NCBI GenBank assembly: GCA_036939975.1
Contig: JALLPB010000726.1
Span: 1-13,435 of the forward strand
DNA from: Cyclostephanos tholiformis
Taxonomy: Eukaryota > Bacillariophyta > Thalassiosirophyceae > Thalassiosirales > Thalassiosiraceae
DNA length: 13,435 bases
Direction of reading: 5' to 3'
A model generated the notes under the pieces. It did not search any database. It was not told the origin of the DNA and saw nothing but the letters and a program-made list of their open reading frames with translations. The stretch's first letter is position 1. Each line of letters begins with the position of its first letter. A program made the translations under genes and the position numbers. This document shows positions 8,054 through 13,435 of this stretch, piece by piece.

Positions 8054-8090
<37 letters not shown>
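8026..8090. other. Ambiguous base and interrupted G15/G37 tract
   Basis: An N at 8026 is followed by TGGTTGGGGGT, then G15 (8038-8052), T, and G37 (8054-8090). The derlin intron and the missing middle exon should lie here on the minus strand. The stretch probably hides a sequencing or assembly break. If real, the tract could form G-quadruplexes. Confidence 0.85.
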
Positions 8091-8091
<1 letters not shown>

Positions 8092-8162
8092 GGAACATTA
8101 GACGCCGCGTGATACACGTCTACGATGGATGCTTTCATGATAACTCGCAAGCACGCTCTCAC

Positions 8163-8389
8163 CTCCAGGCTTCGACCCTACCGCTCCCATCGCGTCCGAC
8201 GAATACGTCCTCCCAACCGCGGAAATCCAAATCCTCGCATTTCAGTACGTCAAGGTTTACCAACGCCGTGCAAACGAGCGTCGAGGCGAGCAATATCCTA
8301 GAGACGGGCGGGAGGTCTCGGAGGAATTGTGCGGGGCCTACACCCACGCCCCCGCCCTCGCCCCCGATCCCTCCGAATGGATTGTCCAT
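8163..8389 (-). CDS. Derlin (Der1-like) first exon
   Basis: The ATG at 8389 opens a 76-residue frame: a Gly-rich cytosolic head (1-18), then QFLRDLPPVSRILLASTLVC (21-40), matching the derlin start (helix, PPVTR-like turn, first membrane segment), then VNLDVLKCEDLDF and EAWR (73-76), the conserved WR motif of the first loop. Right after it comes AG|GTGAGA, a textbook donor, with the intron starting at 8162 on the minus strand; the Arg codon is split after two bases. Read through, the frame meets TGA at 8161-8159. The next exon, with the second membrane segment, is absent from the window (see the gap at 8026). No signal peptide is seen, so I favour the host ER derlin over the plastid-associated symbiont type. 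A TATATAAAAT on the minus strand about 58 bases upstream could serve the promoter. Confidence 0.82.
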
Positions 8390-8959
8390 CGTCGGTCGTT
8401 TGGCTTTTTTATTCCTTCATACGATTTTAGAGAGAGTGTATTTTTAATTTTATATATCATTCGTATTAGTGGTGTTACCCCACCTCCTTCTCTACAGGGG
8501 CTATGCATAGGCTGTTGACAACTTGTTCCTATCAAGAACTCTTGGAAATGAAAAAAAATTGCATGTGCGCCGGTGTGACTGCTAAATCGTTCGACACACG
8601 GTCGTGGTTCTTAAAACTCTCTCTCGTAAAACCCCAACGTAAGGTGGGTGTGTGTCGTAGTATCGTAGAGGGTACCTTAGGTATTTTTTGATAATATTTT
8701 ACCCCACCAAAACACCGTTCAATCCGATCCGCTTTTAGTGTATTCGTTCTGTCTGATCGAGCCCCCCAGAGAGAGAACGAGGGAGACGACCCCCCCCCCC
8801 CACACACACCTGGCCACTCATCGGTTGGGACAGAACATTATTGGCATTGCACAGGGGGCGGTTGAAAGGAGCTAAAGAGCTGAACGCCCTCTAGAGCAGT
8901 GCGCTGCCCCCCCCCCCGTATTCCCTCCACAAGGGTGCCAATTATTATCTCCATCCGTC
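8390..8959. promoter_or_regulatory. Divergent intergenic region between derlin and the 8960 gene
   Basis: The two genes start back to back, so this 570-bp stretch should hold both promoters. Visible items are a TATA-like TATATAAAAT on the minus strand (about 8447-8456), C12 (8790-8801) followed by CACACACC, and C11 (8907-8917). No known diatom promoter motif is clear to me. Short open frames (62-91 codons) in both strands show no domain. Confidence 0.5.
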
Positions 8960-10042
8960 ATGCCCTTTTTTCATTCCCTATACCTTAAAGATGCGAAAGT
9001 CAAGGCACAGCCCAACCGGGGGTCGTTGCTCGGCGGTCCGTCCCGATCGGGCATATCCGTCGGGGCCAAGCCAAGCACCGCCAACAACAACCAACGACGT
9101 CCCGTTGCCTCCCGCCTCATATGGCACAGCAACACCGGCTCCAGCGGTCTGCGGGGGAAGGGGGCGCAGAACAATTACAAGCCGCTAAACTACAACGCCG
9201 ACGGGAAGAAGGTCGTTCACTTCTCCACGATCGAGGTGCGGCAGTTCCACTTCGATTGGAGCCTCGCCGATCAAGTATTCTACACCCGGAAGGAATTGGC
9301 CGCCATGGGCCAGAATCGCTTCGACGACGCGGACCTACTCCGGCGGCAGCGTCGATTGGACGGGGGTGGGGACGACGGCCAACGAACGGTGGACGACGTC
9401 GGCACGTCCAAAAAGTCCAAGGACGTGGCCATCGCCGACTTGTTATCGCTAGCCCTCTCCGACGAGGATCGGGACGAGGACGTTTCCATCCGCGGCATCG
9501 AGCACTTCGTGTACCCGGACCTGCAGCAGGAGATGATACGTCGGAAGAAGACGGTGCAGCGCGAGGTTATGGACTTCGTCCGCGCCAGGCGTCCGGATCC
9601 TCAGGGGTGGAGGCTGGCGGAACACTCGCGAACATACTCGCAGTGGGCACGGAACGTCGCCCTGGAGAAGGGGATGAAGTACTGCATGAACAACGCGGCG
9701 GTGGACCCGGAGGTCAACATTAGTCAGGACGAGCTCGATAGGTGTCGCAGGAGCACCGACGAGCTCGAATCGTACAATAAATCCCTCAGGGGGAGCGCCA
9801 GTTTCTCTGCTCCGTCCGAACCCTTCGATTCAGCGGATGATAGACAGCGCACGGAAAATTTGCGGAAAATAGCCGAGTGCGAAAGAACGGACGGGGATGA
9901 GGAGGAGGGGGATCAGTACGAGAGCGGGGAGCCATCACGGGTTCATGAGTCATTACGGCCACAAGAGTGTGAACAATCACCGCAACTAGATGAGGGTGAA
10001 AAGTCGAGTCAACCGGCAGGAGCTGACACTGGGGAAGATTGA
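8960..10042 (+). CDS. Diatom-family hypothetical protein
   Basis: An intact 360-codon ORF starts at ATG 8960 and ends at TGA 10040. I do not know its function. Residues 1-80 are basic and Gly/Asn-rich, likely disordered. Residues 84-116 (KVVHFSTIEVRQF, then FYTRKELAAM) and residues 177-245 (IRGIEHFVYPD, RRKKTVQREVMDF, then LAEHSRTYSQWARNVALEKG) resemble two linked motifs that I recall from a large expanded set of diatom hypothetical proteins: a V-F-x-x-VEVR...Y/F-T-x-E-L block and an RG-x-E...R-R...V...S...WA helical block. Residues 130-170 form a charged linker and 260-360 an acidic Ser/Glu-rich tail. There is no signal peptide or membrane segment, so a soluble protein is expected. GC content and codon use match the derlin exons and differ from the surrounding AT-rich DNA. 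A single exon is plausible. An upstream ATG is not seen in frame. Confidence 0.85.
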   Translation: MPFFHSLYLKDAKVKAQPNRGSLLGGPSRSGISVGAKPSTANNNQRRPVASRLIWHSNTGSSGLRGKGAQNNYKPLNYNADGKKVVHFSTIEVRQFHFDWSLADQVFYTRKELAAMGQNRFDDADLLRRQRRLDGGGDDGQRTVDDVGTSKKSKDVAIADLLSLALSDEDRDEDVSIRGIEHFVYPDLQQEMIRRKKTVQREVMDFVRARRPDPQGWRLAEHSRTYSQWARNVALEKGMKYCMNNAAVDPEVNISQDELDRCRRSTDELESYNKSLRGSASFSAPSEPFDSADDRQRTENLRKIAECERTDGDEEEGDQYESGEPSRVHESLRPQECEQSPQLDEGEKSSQPAGADTGED

Positions 10043-10088
10043 GCGAAGTAAACACATTCCATAGTTAATATATTCAATCGGATGGATT

Positions 10089-10108
10089 GGGGGGGGGGGG
10101 GGGGGGGG
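10089..10108. repeat. G20 homopolymer downstream of the 8960 gene
   Basis: A pure G tract followed by AGGAGGGGG, about 47 bases after the stop codon. It may be part of the 3' untranslated region. It is one of several G or C tracts confined to this gene island. Confidence 0.9.
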
Positions 10109-10615
10109 AGGAGGGGGAAACTGTTTGTGTCTGCCGAATTTTATCAGTGTATGATGATTTTCTAGCAAATACATCCAACTAAAAATACCAGCAATATAAT
10201 TGCAATGCATAATTTGCCGAAAGTCTTTAGTTCCCATTCATCACATATTATGTCTGGTGAATATTGCCTGGGTAGATTCCAAATGTCATATTACCAGTTT
10301 GCAGAAGTTGGGCTGCGATACCAATCTAACCAAAACTGCAAACATTCTTCTCCTAAAAAAAATCCTTGGTGGAAAGATACAATAGTTCTGGTAGGCACCC
10401 AAGCATCATTTGTATAAAATAAATATTTGCAAAAATTGCACCTCGCTGCCACCGGCAAGAAAGCTTTAATTGGTTGAATGGGATTTATGTAGAAGCTGCC
10501 AATTGTGAAGAAGAGAGAACGGCTTGTGGCTTAGTAATTTTCAGTATCACCTGTTGATTGACAGAACAAGTGGTGAGCCATCTACTACAGTCTTCAGTAC
10601 AAATGACTCAATATC
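10109..10615. other. AT-rich region without a supported gene
   Basis: A 70-codon frame at 10205-10417 has a somewhat protein-like stretch (GRFQMSYYQFAEVGLRYQSN) that could be a decayed coding remnant, but I cannot name a family. Nothing else is visible up to the foldback element. Confidence 0.4.
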
Positions 10616-11012
10616 AGTGGGTGACTGCCAAAATTAGTTTAAAATTTAGACCCTCAAAACTTAGGATTTTCTAGGCCAAATTTAGACCAACCCCCATCCA
10701 ATTCGTCTAAATTTTAGGCGTGCCATGTATGGAGAATTCAGTATGCTTTCCAACCTGTTGTAGGAGAAAAACGACATCACCACCATGGCCGCCATCACAG
10801 GAAATGACCCCTTAGTGCGGCATATTGATGTCGAAATTCCACTAAGTCACGTTGAATTGATTGGATATGATGCACCAAGCAAAGGAATATGATTTTTGCT
10901 GGTGATTAGCTGGTCTAAATCCCTTAACATGCTCCATGAATATGGCAATGATGGCAGTGAATCTTGTTTTGCTACCAGAGCATTTTAGGGGATTTAGGCC
11001 GGCTAATAGCCG

Positions 11013-11331
11013 GCAAAAAGCATATTTAAGACAGTTTAATCAAAAAGGTACACTATTTGATTTGGCGGGAAGGCAAAAACGTACGAAAATCGCTGAAGCG
11101 TTACTCAACTTTGAGCCTGTACATATGTGGGAATCTATACGACTGAAAAAATATAATAAGCCGTTGAAAAAAAGGATCTCATAGGCTTTCGTTTGGTATA
11201 CCAGACAATTCGAGAAACCATCTGGGAAAAGAGATATTGCAATTTTAGTCGACATCCTACGCGGTCTGTCCGACTCGCCAAATCAAATAATAGTGTACCT
11301 TTTTGATTAAACAGTCTTATTTGCTTTTTGC
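11013..11331. repeat. Inner inverted repeat of the foldback element
   Basis: Left arm 11013-11066 and right arm 11276-11331 share, inverted, GCAAAAAGCA, AAGACNGTTTAATC, AAAAAGGTACACTATT and TGATTTGGCG, interrupted only by small indels (ATT, TTT). The arms are much better conserved than the outer arms, which may mean a younger nested insertion. The central 210 bp has no recognisable gene. A near-palindrome GCCGGCTAATAGCCGGC (10998-11014) abuts the left arm. Confidence 0.82.
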
Positions 11332-11556
11332 TTGATCAGGGCATTGTCCCCCATCTGTCAAACATGTCATTGTCAATTTTTTAGCATTTTCTGTAGCACT
11401 AGGGGGTAGGGGGCCATTTTGGGCAGAGGCGGCCATGGTGATGTGGGGTTGTTGGTCATTGGGATCGGTGCTTGCATCCTACATACAAGTAGGAATAGTA
11501 TTTATTTACATACCCAACATATTTTTGGGGGTCTAAAATATTAAGACTGGTCTAAA

Positions 11557-11590
11557 ATCTATTTGGGGTGTCCCAACACCCCAAATAGAT
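11557..11590. repeat. Perfect 15-bp stem hairpin
   Basis: ATCTATTTGGGGTGT and its exact complement are separated by the 4-nt loop CCCA. It lies in the right arm of the foldback element, flanked by GGTCTA and TAGACC motifs, and has no counterpart in the left arm. Confidence 0.9.
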
Positions 11591-11686
11591 GTTAAGCTAT
11601 TTCATAGTTAGACCGGACTTAGACCAGGTTTAGAATGGCCTAAATCGAGTCTAAACCATTTAAGTGAATGTTGGCAGTCACCCAGT

Positions 11687-12610
11687 AGCAGATGTAACTT
11701 TGAGATTAAGAGTAGTAGATGGACACCCCAAACCAGACACTCGGTTTTTTACACAGCCCTTATTTAACAATTTTTCTCTGTTAAGCAATAAATCCTCATG
11801 GAACTCCTCCATTTATGTGATATCACTGAAGTACCGTCTTTTAGAGTGCAAAAAGTGACCATGACCATATGCTTTATTTAGAGCTGGTGAAGAGCGCATA
11901 CAAGGGATTTTATTCAAATATAAACTAACTAAGAAAATAATGTATTTATTTAGGGCACCTATCTTATCGATCCAAACTGGATCTCACCCAAAACAATGGA
12001 TTGTTTGCCTTTCTTCCCCCATGCTCCTCAACATTTACACATTCTATTGTATCCTCGCTGGTTGTTATGTTTTCTTGTTGATTGGGGGCCACGACCTACT
12101 AAATCCACAACAAATTTTACTCCCTTATTCAAAGGCTGCAGGACGAATCATAATTGTCCTGTGTGCATTTCCTCCCCCAACATACTATCCCACTGCTGAG
12201 GCTAACTTTTCTTGTCTGGTTGCTGTGTCCCCCTATCCAGTGGACACCATGAAAACACAAGGCCCCATCCCCTTCACCACATTTTGCCCCGATCATCACA
12301 TCTCATCACCAATGCCCCTTTCACTGCAACATAATCATTGTTTGGTTGGTTGTTGTGTTAACCCATCAAGCAGCAGTCACCTACTAACTCTCAATTTGGA
12401 TGGGTTGCATTTTGGTGCCCCAGACAAGAAATGAGGGAATCAGCTGCAGCGGAGCAGCCCAGCCACATGCTGGCACCTGCAATGGACTCATGGGAAGTCA
12501 CAGCACCATGATTCTAGGCTAGTATGGCGGATGGTTCAATAAAGATGTAGGTCTAAGCCGGTTGGGTAACAGTAGATGTTGTGTATGATGTAAGTGTGTT
12601 GTTTAGTATT
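11687..12610. other. Region with an unsupported 164-codon ORF
   Basis: An ATG-started frame at 11940-12434 is the longest open frame here. Its sequence is rich in Pro, Ser, Leu, Cys and His without a recognisable domain, and it is AT-rich at the start. I think it is a chance ORF in repeat DNA, but it could be checked for expression. Otherwise I see no feature. Confidence 0.35.
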
Positions 12611-12616
12611 TAGTAG

Positions 12617-12760
12617 AGTAAATCTAGAGTACCATACATGTAGGAATACATGCACACATGTGGGTGGTTCACATACTGCCGGTCCCAATACCTTGAAGAT
12701 GGGGTTTCTTAAAATGGTCCCATTTGGTACCCTGTACCCTAGATGTACCCTAGATTTTAA
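12617..12760. repeat. Possible small inverted-repeat element
   Basis: TAAATCTAGAGTAC near 12618 is answered by GTACCCTAGATTTTA near 12746, an inverted match with one or two differences. Between them CATGTAGGAATACATG and a partial tandem of GTACCCTAGAT occur. A small MITE is possible, but the evidence is thin. Confidence 0.35.
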
Positions 12761-12801
12761 TTAGTGCAGTAGTCACATTTAAGTATTTAAGTCATATCAT
12801 A

Positions 12802-12953
12802 ACACAAAGAGCCACAAATATTTACCCCCTACATCACCGTCACAAAAACAAAGACAGCATCCAAAGCTGCAGTTGTTACACAAAGAGCCACAAACATTTA
12901 CCCCTACATCACCGTCACAAAAAAAATACATCAGCCCAAAGCTGCAGTCGTTG
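12802..12953. repeat. Tandem duplication, 76-bp unit, two copies
   Basis: Copy one (12802-12877) and copy two (12878-12953) share ACACAAAGAGCCACAAA, TTTACCCC, CTACATCACCGTCACAAA and AAAGCTGCAGT, with small differences (AAACAAAGACAGCATC versus AAAAAATACATCAGCC). They lie downstream of the 3' end of the minus-strand MULE frame, perhaps within its subterminal DNA. Confidence 0.85.
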
Positions 12954-13055
12954 CGATACAGATTCACATTCATGTATCATTTCACTCCCCTTGTCTTTCG
13001 CTTTTTGGCAACATCAACCTCCTTGTCAGCAGTAACAGCAGCCTTAGCCTTACTC

Positions 13056-13435
13056 TTACCCTCCCTTACCCCCATTTTCCTTAGGCCTACTCTTTCCACC
13101 AAATTTGTACCTGAATGAAGCAAAGTCATCTGGAATTGGAGTGAAGTTGGCACCTGCATATGTAGGGGCAGTTTCGCGTCCCATTCTCACATTTTGCATG
13201 CACCGCAAGACTTGTGCTGCCTCCTCCTGAAGAGCATTAGAGAAAACAGCAAGATTGGAGTGGCTGTTTGGAACAATATGGTTGAAATGCCTGTTATAAT
13301 TCTCAAGAGCATTGTTTGTCAAGCTTAGCTGGAAATGTCGCCAACATGTTGTGACGTGTCGGCACGACACGTCCGTGTCGCTCCAATTTTGGCCAGATGG
13401 GTCCATGTTGCCGACACAGAATTGAAGATGTCGTG
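13056..13435 (-). pseudogene. MULE-type transposase, C-terminal fragment, 5' end outside window
   Basis: The minus-strand frame runs off the right edge and ends at TAA 13056-13058. It reads LTNNALENYNRHFNHIVPNSH, then NLAVFSNALQEEAAQVLRCMQNVRMG, then IPDDFASFRYKFGGKSRPKEN. The TNNALE-x-YNR-x-FN-x-x-P block followed by a helical LxxF...L..E....L motif is typical of the segment after the catalytic core in Mutator-like transposases. These are DDE enzymes that cut and paste elements with terminal inverted repeats. The catalytic core is outside this window. Residues before the LTNNALE block (WSDTDVSCRHVTTCWRHFQ) do not look like the family and come from a GTGTCG/CGACAC palindromic stretch, so the gene may be interrupted there or have an intron. 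The basic Lys/Gly-rich end is a plausible natural C-terminus. Confidence 0.6.
13353..13373. repeat. GACGTGTCG/CGACACGTC hairpin
   Basis: A perfect 9-bp stem with loop GCA. Additional GTGTCG, CGACAC and TGTCG copies occur on both sides (13338, 13375, 13411, 13429). It falls inside the MULE frame exactly where the recognisable transposase sequence stops. Confidence 0.85.

Larger units (their letters stand above)
10619..11683. mobile_element. 1065-bp foldback TIR transposon, non-autonomous
   Basis: The ends are exact inverted repeats: GGGTGACTGCCAA at 10619-10631 and TTGGCAGTCACCC at 11671-11683. AGT flanks both sides (10616-10618 and 11684-11686), a 3-bp target-site duplication. The arms stay related far inward in the same order: TTTAGA motifs, then TGTAGGA, then CATCACC(ACC)ATGGCCGCC (left about 10774, right inverted about 11430), then CCCCYTAGTGC. 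So each arm is roughly 200-280 bp, degenerate. The hexamer TAGACC/GGTCTA occurs seven times, mostly subterminal, as expected for transposase binding sites. No transposase is encoded. The 3-bp duplication would suit PIF/Harbinger or CACTA types, but AGT and these termini do not settle the superfamily. Confidence 0.78.

Noticed and set aside
7764..8162. Minus-strand proline-rich ORF of 132 codons
   Set aside because: It is created by the G tracts, the N and the inverted duplicate; the first part is the derlin intron.
7843..8447. Plus-strand Gly-rich and acidic ORFs
   Set aside because: They are antisense shadows of the derlin exons and of the artefactual foldback, with homopolymer-driven composition.
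9121..9723. 200-codon plus-strand ORF inside the 8960 gene
   Set aside because: Arg/Gly-rich out-of-frame shadow typical of GC-rich coding DNA; the overlapping 360-codon frame has the family motifs.
10936..11184. 82-codon ORF in the foldback element
   Set aside because: It runs through the inner inverted repeat arm and has no recognisable domain, so a cargo gene is not supported.
11940..12434. 164-codon ATG-started ORF
   Set aside because: No domain, no compositional change from neighbouring repeat DNA, and no support from motifs; kept only as a region note.

Overview
The window looks like nuclear DNA of a marine protist, most likely a diatom and probably a centric one. Three things suggest this. 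It carries a Crypton-type tyrosine recombinase of a kind I associate with diatoms. The protein at 8960-10042 has two motifs I recall from a large family of diatom hypothetical proteins. A derlin gene ends its first exon at a clean AG|GTGAGA splice donor. There is no bacterial gene organisation, and the species call is inference.

The layout is one short gene island inside transposon-rich DNA. From about 300 to 2560 lies a decayed Crypton-like element: a broken N-terminal (core-binding) part, a catalytic domain with all active-site residues still present, and a long open C-terminal part. From 2560 to 7280 I see no host gene. This stretch holds a degenerate GGCTTGG/GGGATG repeat, a 1.47-kb segment bounded by perfect 24-bp inverted repeats and containing two tandem duplications, a strong 66-nt hairpin, a cluster of TAGACC/GGTCTA motifs, a tRNA-like box B, and a 206-bp foldback element.

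From about 7290 to 10040 the sequence becomes GC-rich and carries two divergent host genes about 570 bp apart. The minus-strand gene is a derlin (ER pseudoprotease of the rhomboid fold, used in ER-associated degradation). Its middle part is missing because a perfect 71-bp inverted duplication, an ambiguous base and long G tracts sit where that exon should be. The plus-strand gene is the unnamed diatom-family protein of 360 residues. Pure G or C tracts of 11 to 37 bases cluster in and beside this island.

From 10.1 kb to the right end the sequence is again repeat DNA: a 1065-bp foldback transposon with 3-bp AGT target duplications and subterminal TAGACC motifs, a 76-bp tandem repeat, and on the minus strand the C-terminal part of a Mutator-like (MULE) transposase running off the window.

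The genes do not form a pathway. Only the derlin pair of exons and the 8960 gene look like host functions; the rest is a layered set of mobile elements. The most interesting items are the Crypton with an intact catalytic centre and a GCR1_C-like C-terminus, the 1065-bp foldback element whose motif recurs at 6.1-6.3 kb, and the derlin locus broken by a foldback that is probably an assembly artefact.
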